From: Apoda limacodes
Lineage: Eukaryota > Arthropoda > Insecta > Lepidoptera > Limacodidae
DNA: 64,000 nucleotides
NCBI GenBank assembly: GCA_946406115.1
Contig: OX291553.1
Coordinates: forward strand, 9,925,001-9,989,000
Direction of reading: 5' to 3'
The notes under the pieces are model-generated. The model was given only the letters and a program-made list of their open reading frames with translations, did not search any database and was not told the origin of the DNA. This document shows positions 35,152 to 45,916 of the stretch, in pieces (the stretch's first letter is position 1; the number at the start of each line of letters is the position of its first letter). Both the position numbers and the translations under genes were made by a program.

Positions 35152-35597
35152 TGAAAAACCGGCCAAGTAAGAGTCGGTCTCGCGCACCGAAGTTTCTGTA
35201 CAAACCTGTATTTAAAATAATTAAAAATATTTTTATTATATGATATAACTAAAAATGTACGGTTTTCGCAATTTTTTCCTTTATCTGTGCTATAAGACGT
35301 TGCTTCGTACCAAATTTCAAGATTCTGAGTTCACGGGAAGTAACCCTGTAAGTTTTGATTCCCTTGCAAGTTTTGAAAATTTGCGGCATAAACGGCTGTA
35401 TCTATTGATTGCGTTGGCTTAGAAGTTTGATTTTTTCACAGCTCTAAGGGACAGTAGACTTGAGTATTTGATATAAGTTTTAGCTTGATACCTTAACGCG
35501 TACCTGAGAAAAAGGGTCTTGACAGACGGACGGACGGACGGACAAAAAAGTGATCTTGTAAGGGTTCCGTTTTTTCTTTTCAAGGTACGGAACCCCT
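35152..35597 (+). repeat. Repeat A, nearly complete copy
   Basis: Head AAAAACCGGCCAAGTAAGAG, middle GTCTTGACAGACGGACGG, tail GTTCCG...AAGGTACGGAACCC. It sits in intron 2 of carbonic anhydrase gene 1. Confidence 0.88.
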
Positions 35598-36034
35598 CAA
35601 AATATGCTATAGTTATGAAATATATAATAGTCCGGCCTTATTAGAATCGTGACAATGTACATATTTCATTTATGTACCTTTATTTAGAGCAAATAGTCTA
35701 GAGGCTAGTTTTTGAACTAAAAGTAGGTATAGTAGAAAATTAGGTGAGCAAAAACTCTCTTTGCTGATTTATTCATTATAATTATATCAGCCGTAAGACA
35801 TATGCCTTTTAGACTTTCTAAACCAACTGGTCTAAGCGCTTTTATTCCTTCTTTACAAATTATTATTTTAGAACTCGGGTCTTAACGCGATGCACGTAAG
35901 TACGTATACGAAAACGTACCTGTATTGGGTGCCGACGTTTCGACAAGGATTGCACCTTATCGTGGTCACGGCTATACTATAATAATAATAATGAGTGAAA
36001 AACGCGAAAGTTTAAAAATACCTCTTCTTTACAG

Positions 36035-36231
36035 ATATGCAGCAGAATGTCATTTTGTTCACTACAACAGCAAGTACCAGTCAATTGAAGCAGCAGTCGG
36101 CCACCCTGATGGATTAGCAGTTGTGGGATTCCTATTCAAAGCAGTAGATGCTCCTAACCCTAAGTTTGATGAGCTCGTAGAAGGTTTAGATACTATCAAG
36201 AAAGCTGATCAGACCGCCATTGTAACAGCTG
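36035..36231 (+). CDS. Alpha-carbonic anhydrase gene 1, third zinc ligand exon
   Basis: The acceptor CTTCTTTACAG completes a split Gly codon, then YAAECHFVHYN supplies the third zinc histidine (His119). GHPDGLAVVGFLF is the family's PDG.aV..fl strand, followed by NPKFDELVEGLDTIKK. The donor is GCTG|GTAAGT. The collinear fit to animal carbonic anhydrases has no gaps through this exon. Confidence 0.93.
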
Positions 36232-36360
36232 GTAAGTTTCAAAATGTTTGTAGGATATTATTTATGATTTTTTGTGAGTTTATTAGTTTTAATGATCATA
36301 TCCGCTCTGCTTGTACTTCCCAGTTTCTTTATATGCAATCCTAATCCAAATCCTAAATTA

Positions 36361-37625
36361 TATATCAGCAAAATAGGTGGGCGACTAGCGAGCTATCCTT
36401 CTGGGAGTTGTGCTTTCTGGTCGCTTGCCAAAGCTGCCGAAGGAATCTTTGCCAGTCGTCGTTCCCACCACTGCAAAATACTGATGGTGACTTGGCCCAT
36501 AGTGCTAAAGAGAAAGCCGATCTACTGGGCAGTCTCTTTGCCTCGAACTCGAATATGAACGATGAAGACGCTGTACCACCGTGGTGCGGTAAGACCATGC
36601 CGGAAATATCCATAACACAGCGGGAGGTCCTGCGGGCGTTGCTTTCTCTAGACGTTCATAAGTCGAGTGGGCCAGACGGTATACCAGCAGTGTTGCATAA
36701 GCAGTGTGCTCCTGTGTTATGTTCTGTACTCACGCACCTCTTCGCGCTTTCCTACCACACTAGGCAATTGCCAACTGCATGGAAGACTGCCAATGTGCAC
36801 CCTTTGCCCAAAAAGGGCGATAGATCAGATCCATCGAATTATTCAACCCTACAAAGACACAAGTCTGTGCGTTCACAGCTAAGACAACCCCATTCACTGT
36901 AGTCCCACAGTTCCAGAACACTCCCCCCTCTCCATCTCCAAGAGCATTGGTATCCTTGGTGTTGACATTTCCAGCGATGTTCAGTTACGAGATCATTTAC
37001 AAGACAAGGTGAAGCTGGCGTCCAAAAAACTAGGTGTACTCAACAGAGCCAGGCAGTACTTCACGTCGGGGCAGAGGAAGCTGCTTTACAAGTCGCAAGG
37101 TCGGCCTCATATGGAGTACTGCTGCCATCTCTGGGCGGCTGCACCCGGATACTAACTTGGCGCTTTTGACTCAGTTTAACGAACGGCTGTGAGAATTGTC
37201 GACGATCCCAAACTCACTTACCGTATCGAACCCAAAGGTCAGAGTAAGAGGAGTGACTTTGCCTCCCTGTGTGTGTTCTACCGCTTGTACAATGGGATGT
37301 GTTCTGAAATTTTTCGAAATGATGCCCACGGCTACTTTCTACCATCGCACCGCTCGCCATAGGCAGGGTATTCATTCTCACACTCTAGAACCGAAATGGT
37401 TACAGTGCGGTTTCAGAGAAACTTCCTCCCGCGAACGCTTGGGATGTGGAATGAGCTCCCTGCCAAGGTTTTCTTAGGTATGGGGTTCCTCTACAAAGAA
37501 ATAATTGGATTTCTGAAGGGTCGGCAACCTGGTGTTACAAGCGTTCATAGGCCACGGTGACCGCTTACCATCAGGCGGACTGTGTGCTTGTTTGCTGTTT
37601 CAGTTTGTTTGTCTGTTGTTAAATA
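36361..37625 (+). mobile_element. CR1-like LINE with internal deletion
   Basis: The first part (36,400-36,850) reads KSSGPDGIPAVLHKQCAPVL, PTAWKTANVHPLPKKGDRSD and PSNY, the start of reverse transcriptase. It then jumps near 36,850 to TPLPISKSIGILGVDISSDV (thumb region). Fingers, the palm and the YADD motif are therefore deleted. The C-terminal part has frameshifts and stops, with FASLCVFYRLYNGMCSEIF and NFLPRTLGMWNELPAKVF. The tail GAAGGGTCGGCAACC...GTGACCGCTTACCATCAGG matches the scattered LINE tails elsewhere in the window. It lies in intron 3 of carbonic anhydrase gene 1, same strand. Confidence 0.85.
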
Positions 37626-37908
37626 ACGTCGCTACGTTGCCGCCGTTATTAAATGGACGGGAAGGACATAGGCTTCTTTTAATCTTGGAAAATTAAAAAT
37701 ATCCCGCAAGAACAACTTTACGTGTACGAGCTTTCTCACTCTAATAAAGTAGTTGCCGTAGACATCCTACAATCGCCTTATTATAAATGGTAACGACGAA
37801 TTTTAGATACTGGTTAAAATGTATGAAAACACAGAATCAATCCGCCTTTGATTTCATAGACTAAACGCAAACGTTATAAAAAGCAGCAACTAATAACGAC
37901 TATCGAAA

Positions 37909-38168
37909 ATCCATACTAATATTATAAATACGAAAATATTATAAATGCGAAACTAACACTGTCTGTCTGTCTGTTACCTCTTCACGCTTAAACCGCTGTA
38001 CCGATTAAGATGAATTTGGCATGGATACTCGTAGTTTGAGCCCCGAGAAAGGACATAGGCTACTTAAAAACTTCAAGTTTGAGTCGGTTTTTTCTATAAT
38101 TGGGGAGTTGCCGTGATCCTACATCAATAACCGGATTTAGAGCGGATGGAACCGCTGACAAAAGCTAA
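37909..38168 (+). repeat. Repeat B copy
   Basis: CCATACTAATATTATAAATA, then CTGTCTGTCTGTTACCTCTT and AACCGCTGTACCGATTAAGA. It runs straight into the 81-bp array. Confidence 0.85.
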
Positions 38169-38170
38169 TT

Positions 38171-38695
38171 ACCTATATTTACTAAAATAATAATTCCTTT
38201 AACTGTCTAATGAACTAGTTCCATAATCCAATACATATCCAATACATAGTTACCTATATTAACTAAAATAATAATTCCTTTACTGTCTAATGAACTAGTT
38301 CCATAATCCAATACATATCCAATACATAGTTACCTATATTTACTAAAATAATAATTCCTTTAACTGTCTAATGAACTAGTTCCATAATCCAATACATATA
38401 CAATACATAGTTACCTATATTTACTAAAATAATAATTCCTTTAACTGTCTAATGAACTAGTTCCATAATCCAATACATATACAATACATAGTTACCTATA
38501 TTTACTAAAATAATAATTCCTTTAACTGTCTAATGAACAAGTTCCATAATCCAATACATATCCAATACATAGTTACCTATATTTACTAAAATAATAATTC
38601 CTTTAACTGTCTAATGCACCAGTTACAAAATCCAATACATATAATAATTCCTTTAACTGTCTAATGGACTAGTTACATAATCCAATACATATCGT
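38171..38695. repeat. 81-bp tandem array, about 6.5 copies
   Basis: ACCTATATT recurs at 38171, 38252, 38332, 38413, 38494 and 38575. Each unit contains AATAATTCCTTTAACTGTC and TGAACTAGTTCCATAATCC. The last copies are shortened. Confidence 0.95.
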
Positions 38696-38799
38696 GAAGC
38701 TCTTACAATAATTGATTTTACCTTGAGTCGAACGGAGCCCTCCATTATGAGAATGACAGGAAAATCTTCTGCTAAATATATATTACGATACCGTAAATA

Positions 38800-39530
38800 A
38801 AGCTTATTTTACAGGGTTACTAGATTTTGCCAGCGGCTTCGCCTGTCCTAAATCCGGTTATTGGCGTGGGACTCCTATATTTAATCTCAGTATTAATACT
38901 GTGATTTACTCCTTAATTACATAATGAAGTTTGGTATATCAAGCTGTAGCTATAGTTATAGTTCGTTTAAGCTCGGTTACGTCAACTCCTTAATAACATT
39001 AATGTACTCGTCGCTGAAGAATAACTGCAGCTATAGTTCGTTTAGTCTCGATTATAGTTATTCCCGTGATAACTTTTGAATTTTTCGTAATGAAAAGCTG
39101 CCTAAATATTTGTGTGTGTTTTTTACTTTGATAATGTATTTAAATTGCAATTCATGTTAAACTAGACTTTGCCAGCGGCTCCGCCCGCCCTAAATTCCGT
39201 CATCGGCGTGGGACTCCTTTATTTAATCTCAGTATTAATACTCTGATTTACTCCTTAATTAGCCCGCCCTAAATTCGGTTATCGGCGACTGTGATTTACT
39301 CATTAATTACATAATGAAGTTTGGTATATCAAGCTGTAGCTATAGTTATAGTTCGTTTAATCTCGGTTATAGTTATTCCCGCGGGAATTTCGGTATAAAA
39401 AGTAGCTTATATGCTATTCCAGCTAACCTACATGTATGCCAAGTTTCATCACGATTCGTCCAGTGGTTGGAGCGTGAAAGTAACAAACATCCATCCAAAC
39501 AAACTTTCACATTTATAGTATTAGTAGGAC
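38800..39530 (-). repeat. Two or more repeat B copies, reverse orientation
   Basis: Two blocks begin with TTGCCAGCGGCT(T/C)CGCC (38828 and 39167) and share TAATCTCAGTATTAATACT and AAGCTGTAGCTATAGTTATA. The second ends with CAAACTTTCACATTTATAG, the reverse of the repeat B start. Confidence 0.8.
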
Positions 39531-39959
39531 TAATGGAGAGAACATGGACACATTGTAGTTACGGAAGATAGAACATGACCCACATGAGTTATGTAAACGA
39601 CCAGTTTGTATCGAGACAATAAAACTATTTTGATAGCAATTGTTTAGTTTGTTAGTAACTGCTGTAGAGGACAGTTCCTTTTTAGTAACCACTGTATTCC
39701 TGTTTCACAGTTGGTGAGCCTATAGCCGTAACACTGTTATACTGATACTGTAGCGTGTATCTAGATTAAGGTGCCTTAGAATGATAGTATTTAATTAAAA
39801 ACTGACAGTAATAACTCTCAATATAACATTTATTTAGGCGTCTTATATAATCTGTGACATAGATATGTATGTATTTAAGTGAAATACCACACAATAACTA
39901 CGAAACACATAATATTAAGTGTGTTTTTTGACGAAAATGTTTCGAGCTTATACAATGCT

Positions 39960-40212
39960 AATCCATAGTAATATTATAAATGTGAAAGTAACTCTGTCTG
40001 TATGTCTGTCTATTATCTCTTCATACTTTAACCGTGCGTTGTACTGATTAAGATGAAATTTGGCATGTAGATAGTTGGAGTCCCGAGAAAGGACAGGCTA
40101 TTTGAAACTGTCAAGTTTGAGTCGGTTTTTTGCCTATAAATGAGGAGTTGCCGTTGAAATCCTACACCGATAACTGAATTTAGGGCGAGTGGAACCGCGG
40201 ACAAACTGGGCA
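39960..40212 (+). repeat. Repeat B copy next to a splice acceptor
   Basis: AGTAATATTATAAATGTG to GGGCGAGTGGAACCGCGGAC. Only about 40 bases separate it from the LTTPP exon of carbonic anhydrase gene 1. Confidence 0.85.
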
Positions 40213-40250
40213 TGGAGATAGTTACCTTAAATATTATTTGCTATTTACAG

Positions 40251-40390
40251 AGTCCCTGTCTTGGATGGAAAGAGCAGATCTACACGAGGGCAGCTATGTC
40301 ACGTATAAGGGCTCGTTAACTACTCCGCCTTACACTGAATGCGTCACCTGGATTATATACGAGAACCCAGTGGAAATAGGATCTGAGCAG
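40251..40390 (+). CDS. Alpha-carbonic anhydrase gene 1, LTTPP exon
   Basis: It follows the acceptor TTTGCTATTTACAG. It reads [20 protein letters not shown], holding the substrate-site motif SLTTPP with Thr199 and Thr200, then [10 protein letters not shown], and ends on a codon boundary before GTAAAG. Together with the three histidines this supports a catalytically competent zinc site. The exon lies only about 40 bp after a repeat B copy. Confidence 0.93.
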
Positions 40391-41585
40391 GTAAAGCCTT
40401 AAAAACATTTTGATGTCAAATTGTTTGATATGTGGCAACAGATCTGGGGGCTGACTTTTGACAACAATTCGAATTTCAATCGTACCGTAATCTTCAATCT
40501 TCTCGTAATAAAGCCAATACTTAAAAAAATATTCCTGGAAATATCACACAGCACCGTCTATTTTTCAAACTAAGCATAGTAATATTCTGTGGGATACCAA
40601 GACAACTGATACAAACAGCGATATTCTTTTAAAATAACATAATTTACATAGAAGACACTGAGGCAAAAGACAGACATAAATGTTTGTCCTGTAACCCACG
40701 CTCGTCGGTTCAGCAGGCAGGGATGATTCTTTACGGAGCCACCACAGAATATATGCATATTGATTGATATTGAACATTTTTGAAATTTTCTTGGTAAAAA
40801 GAGAAATTAAAAAATATTTAGTGATGGTCACCCGCTATAACATGGTTGGGCCTAAAATGTCTATGGTCACTTTTCCTCCTGTTATTTGATATAAATTTTA
40901 TATTAATATTATAATAATATTGTAATTTTATGAAAAAAATTACAGTGAAAACAAACATACAATTAATGCAATAAATTAATATAAAATCAGGTGGAAAATA
41001 GATTTTATAGCCAACTTTTATAAAATATGAATCAAAATGGTGAAAATGAAAAAAAAATCTCTTAATAGACTTCTCCTGATTAAAAATTTGTACCTAGAAT
41101 TTTGAATAAAATAGGTTTAAAATGTTGCTAAACATAGCATCAAATAATCTTGATCGAATTTGAACGTAGATCTATGTTTAATAACAAAGATTAATTTCTG
41201 AATAATGCATAATTATGAGATTGCATGTATTAGATCTTCGTCACTGTATTTGCTCATATTCCGCTTTAGTCTCAGATTTCAGCAAATATTTGTTGATTAG
41301 ATTGGACGGAAACTACATTCAACTTCGGAAGTAGATAAACCTATACGTATATGGGTCGAGTTAAATTTGCTACGCTGAAGATTCATTTTGTGTGACTACA
41401 ACTAAATTTATAAGACTGTATGTTAAATAAAACGTTTGGGCGCTGATAAAGGCAAACTAATGTATTACATCGTTTATAAATAAATAAATAAATAAATAGT
41501 TACCTTCTGATTCATGAATCCAACTATACCCAGTGGGTTCTGGTGTAAGAAACTCGTAACCATACACACTAAAAAAAATAAAAAA

Positions 41586-41800
41586 AAAAACTTCCTCCCG
41601 CGAACGCTTGGGTTGTGTAATGAGCTCCCTGCCAAGGTTTTCTCTGATTACTACAGTATGGGGTTCTTCAATAAATAAGTTATTACATTTTAAAAGGGTC
41701 GACAATGTGCGAGTGATACCCATTATGTTGCAAGCGTGCATAGGCTACGGTGACCGCTTACCATCAGGTGGACTGTAGGCTTGATTGCCACCTTAGTGGT
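41586..41800 (+). repeat. 3' end of a CR1-like LINE
   Basis: CTTCCTCCCGCGAACGCTTG to GCTTACCATCAGGTGGACTG. It encodes the end of the ORF2 C-terminus and the 3' untranslated region. It is preceded by an A-rich run. Confidence 0.85.
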
Positions 41801-42473
41801 ATTAAAAAAAAATACCACATACTTACAGCAACCCTATAAAATACCTCTTTTTTACGGTTCTGTAACAAATTTTTTCTGCGACTTGTAAAAAGGTTTTATT
41901 GTTCTGATAGATGATTTTCTGGCGGGCTTTTATATAAACAAAGATCGCAGCCAGAATTTAATATTGAACTCAGAAACAAAGAATTTACTTGTATGATGTT
42001 CAGTATTTTTCCATGGCATTACAGTGGGGATTGACTCCAAAGGCTTTGTGGAAGATTGAGAAGAGAACTTCGGGACAGAGACTGTCAGACTATCGTTGAG
42101 TTTAGACGTCTAGTATAATACGGAAAATTTCTCAATTTAAAAAAAGGACACTTTTTAAGTTCACTTGACGGACAGGCTGATTTCTCAAATCGCTTAACGT
42201 GCAAGCTCTACGATAGCTCGACAATTCTCCGATACTTACTATAAACATAGGTTCGTTTACACTTCGCACCTCTGGGAACAATGAGAAATAAACACTCCCG
42301 ACTTAATTTTTTAAAACAAAGGGTACAATGAGAGTACTGTCTGTTCAAAATACTGAAAAGTATTTATTTGAAAAAGTACAAAGTTTTTTACTTTGGTTAA
42401 AGTAAATATTTTAAGTATATAGTACAAACATACACTCGTTTTGCGAAATAAACTCTGTAGCAGATAAAATCTC

Positions 42474-42700
42474 TTACAGTTCCGTACCCAAAGGGTGCCA
42501 ACAGGGCCCTGTTACTAAGACTACGCTAACTTTCTATCGGTTTGTCCGGCCTTGAATATTTTGAACCGAATAGCTGTAATTTTCACAGATTATGCTATAT
42601 ACAGCGATTTTTTTCGATTGGCTTCCTTTGAGATGATTATTTTTTTCTGAACGCCAAGCATTTTTTTATTTTTTCGGTGTGAATTTGATGTTAGGCATGC
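42474..42700 (-). repeat. Repeat A, partial copy
   Basis: Starts AGTTCCGTACCCAAAGGGTG and continues ACTAAGACTACGCTAACTTT, as in the 43464 copy. The head is not found. Confidence 0.7.
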
Positions 42701-42930
42701 ACAGAACAACTAATATATAAATTTTTTTTTATTATAAAATTCCTAAATATTAAGTTTTGCGTAGGATAAGGTAAACAAAAGTTCTTGCGAAAAACTTCGT
42801 CCAAACTGAAACTACAAGGTAAATAAAGGTCAATTCATTAACGTTTCGTCTTTGATCTTAGTCTTTGGTCTATAATACGGTAGGAATATTCCTCCTCGTA
42901 AATAATTACTGATAGAAACGTTATTTCCAG

Positions 42931-43056
42931 CTGGGGCTTCTGCGGCAGCTGGAGGGACCTGACAGCAAGGTTATCGAGAGGAACGTGAGACCCACGCAAA
43001 GGCACCCACCGGGACATTCTGTGATATATGTGAAACAAATGAAGGCGAAACTATAA
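42931..43056 (+). CDS. Alpha-carbonic anhydrase gene 1, last exon
   Basis: The acceptor ACGTTATTTCCAG leads in phase 0 to LGLLRQLEGPDSKVIERNVR, then PTQRHPPGHSVIYV, and stops with TAA at 43054-43056. The NvRPtQ.l..R-type end is where alpha-carbonic anhydrases normally finish. No GPI-anchor-like hydrophobic tail follows, so the product is cytosolic or secreted depending on the missing N-terminus. The five visible exons give about 247 residues, close to the full length of the catalytic domain. Confidence 0.9.
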   Translation: MGLLRQLEGPDSKVIERNVRPTQRHPPGHSVIYVKQMKAKL

Positions 43057-43164
43057 TTAGAAACTACTAGAGTTTCTGATCATAATTTATTAATTTATTA
43101 AAAATATTGTTAGTTTTAGTTTTATTGTAGACAGTATTGTTACATTTATTTTATTATTGGTTGT

Positions 43165-43170
43165 AATAAA
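43165..43170 (+). terminator. Poly(A) signal of carbonic anhydrase gene 1
   Basis: AATAAA lies 109 bases after the stop codon. No nearer canonical hexamer is seen. Confidence 0.6.
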
Positions 43171-43309
43171 TAGTTATAATTTATGTTTAGTTTAGTTTTT
43201 TCTTTTAGGAATATCTTCTAGTTCCAATCTACTTTTAATAGCATCGATAATTTTTCAAATAGGTACTTAAATGTTTGCCTGTCTATTAGCATTTCTAGGG
43301 ACATTATTA

Positions 43310-43450
43310 TGTGTGAGTTGCCGAACTTTTGAAAATCTACTCACTCTCTTTGAGGAACCACATACTGTAATGTAGTTCTTAAGGAAACTTCGATAGGGAG
43401 CTTATTTCAGAACCAAATCGAAAGAAATGAACCCTGAGTTCATAACGCCG
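43310..43450 (-). repeat. 3' tail of a CR1-like LINE
   Basis: GTTGCCGAACTTTTGAAAAT and GGAACCACATACTGTAATG match the reversed tails elsewhere. It directly precedes a repeat A copy. Confidence 0.65.
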
Positions 43451-43463
43451 ACTCGTTCCTAAT

Positions 43464-43908
43464 CAGTTTTTAGGGTTCCGTACGCAAAGGGTAATTAGCG
43501 GAACCCTATTACTAAGACTCCGCTGTCCCTCTGTCACTAGGGTGTATCTCATGAACCGTGATAGTTAGACAACTGAAATTTTCACAGATGTTTTTCTATT
43601 GTCGCTATAACAACAAATACTAAAAAACATAATAAAATAAATATTTAAGGGGGCTCCAATACAACAAACGTGATTTTTTTGCTCGATATTGATAACGGAA
43701 ACAGGTAGGCGCTTAAAATATTTACAGAATATTTAGTATTATAGTCACTTAATAGTTAATAGTCATAGAGACTTAAAAAGTCACAAGAAATAATTAATTA
43801 AAATAAAACAAATATTCCCATACAACGAACGTGATTTTTTTACTATTTTATAAATAATGGAATCCTCCATGCGTGAGTCCGACTCGCACTTGGCCGATTT
43901 TTAGGATT
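43464..43908 (-). repeat. Repeat A copy, complete ends
   Basis: Starts TTAGGGTTCCGTACGCAAAG and ends GTCCGACTCGCACTTGGCCG, the reverse of the family's tail and head. Confidence 0.88.
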
Positions 43909-45640
43909 TCGTAATCAATAAGAAACCCTCCATAATTACTTGAAAGCTGTAATTTGGCATGAGTATACATATTAAATATATTTAGTAAAAATTATAAAAT
44001 AGTAAAAATATTTTTAGGCTACCCCCTACATGTAATGTGGGGATGAATATTTTTTCGACTCGTGTCGTAAGGTAGCTCGCTTAAAAATATTTCGGATGTT
44101 TGGAATTTTTTTTCAATGTTTGCGAAATCTCTAAAGTGCAAATTTTTGTTAGAGTGCAGTGTCCCCAGGCTAAATGGCTGTTCTTAGGTGTGTGAAAAAA
44201 ATCATAGGAGTAGCATATATTTGTACAAATTCTACTAAGGAAGTGGTCTATTTCGACCATACAGGACAAAATGACTTCATAACCATGATCCACTTGCTTT
44301 AATCTAAAAAAGCAACTTAAACCAACTCAGCTACAGTTAACCACGGCCTTTTTTCTAAGGCAGTAGTTTTTTTTTCAAAGATTTTTCTGTGAATATAAAA
44401 TATCCGTTGCTATTGAATTTTTTCAGCTTTGTGTTGTTATCTGTTTGATTCACATTTGCTTAAAAATCACAATTAAAAGCTAGAAACCCTCAGAGCAAGC
44501 AGAAATCTAAAGTTTACGAAAGTAAACAACAGTAAGTAAAAACTTCAGCTGTCACTGTCAAATTTTGACAACTGGTCCAGATGTTTAACTACAACAAAAA
44601 TCAACTTAACTTTGTGGTCGTTTGCTGGATCATAGCCTAAACGGTACTTAAATGAAGTTGTTACTTGTGTAAAACAGGTATTAAATATAATTTTATGAAC
44701 CATATAACATTATGGAAAAATAAAATTATAACATTCATGTAGGGTCTATAACGGATCATGTATTGTTCATATTTGGGGATTCCAATCTGCTCACCACAAC
44801 ACACAAAGCGCTTTAGGCCGTAATGTCCGTCTCTCGTCTCGTTAGCGCCAAGACACGCACTAACTCTGACGAATGCCTTTTCTCTTGTGTACGTGAGACA
44901 GTGTTGTTATTTCTTATAATTAGATACAAATACTACAATTCTGTTTACTAATATTTACTAAATTAATAACAATAATTAAGCTCCCATTTGCGTGCGGTGC
45001 TTGGCGGTACAGGGTACAAACTTAATAACCTAGTTGCTCTATCGCAAAAACACATACACATACAAGTTTAAATCTTGCAGTGATCATCATAGTGTGTGTG
45101 AGCTCTTAAGTATAACAACAAATAATATAAAAACTTTTTAACAGAAAGAAAAACAACCGGCTTCAAAAAGTTACCTAACAGTTTATGACACATTTCACTT
45201 CCATGACACCAACTTCAAATGGTAATTCAGATATTTTTGGAAATGAATAATATTGTTTTTCCTTTTTACTTCATCTTTTTGAAGCCTTTGTTTTTTTTTT
45301 TTGTTAAATAGTTTTTATTTTTTGATTTTGAGTGGTTTGGTTAATACAATCATCAACATAAAAGGCGCGATTCACCAGTTTTAGATTAACATAATTTTTT
45401 TTTTTCTTCAAAAGTTTTAAATCCACTACATTAATATGGAACCATCTCAGGAGCATACTGTAACCGCTTACAATCAGGCGTACCGTAAGTTAGTTTGTCA
45501 CATTAGTAGTATAATAAGAAAAAAAAAATACTCTTTCGAATAAAAAAATATTTTTGAAATCGTTCCATTTGACAATTGACGGAAAAATCGGTGGACATCA
45601 TAGAAAAAAATACCCGTCGAGCATAGAACCTCCTCCTTTT
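43909..45640. other. AT-rich intergenic DNA
   Basis: No gene or recognised repeat supported apart from short T-rich runs. Confidence 0.4.
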
Positions 45641-45647
45641 TTGAAGC

Positions 45648-45916
45648 CGTTAAAAAAACCGGCCAAATGTGAGACAGGGCTGCGCCATTTCGCATCTTAC
45701 CCGCTACAGTGCCATCTAACTCTTATTAAACGAAACAGTCACGCATTTGTTTGTTGGAAACAATAATCAAAGGTAAGCATCGTCGAGTTTGGTCAGTAAT
45801 TGGATGGGTGACCGCTTAGCGACTCACTATTATATATTATATATATAATATACTATAATTGGTAGAAGGTATGAAACCCTTGGTGCATGAGTCCGACTTG
45901 CACATGGCCGGTTTTT
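45648..45916. repeat. Inverted pair of repeat A heads
   Basis: A plus-strand head (AAACCGGCCAAATGTGAGAC, about 45655) and a minus-strand head (GTCCGACTTGCACATGGCCG, ending about 45910) face each other across about 230 bases. The middle includes a TATATA palindrome (45830-45854). Confidence 0.7.
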
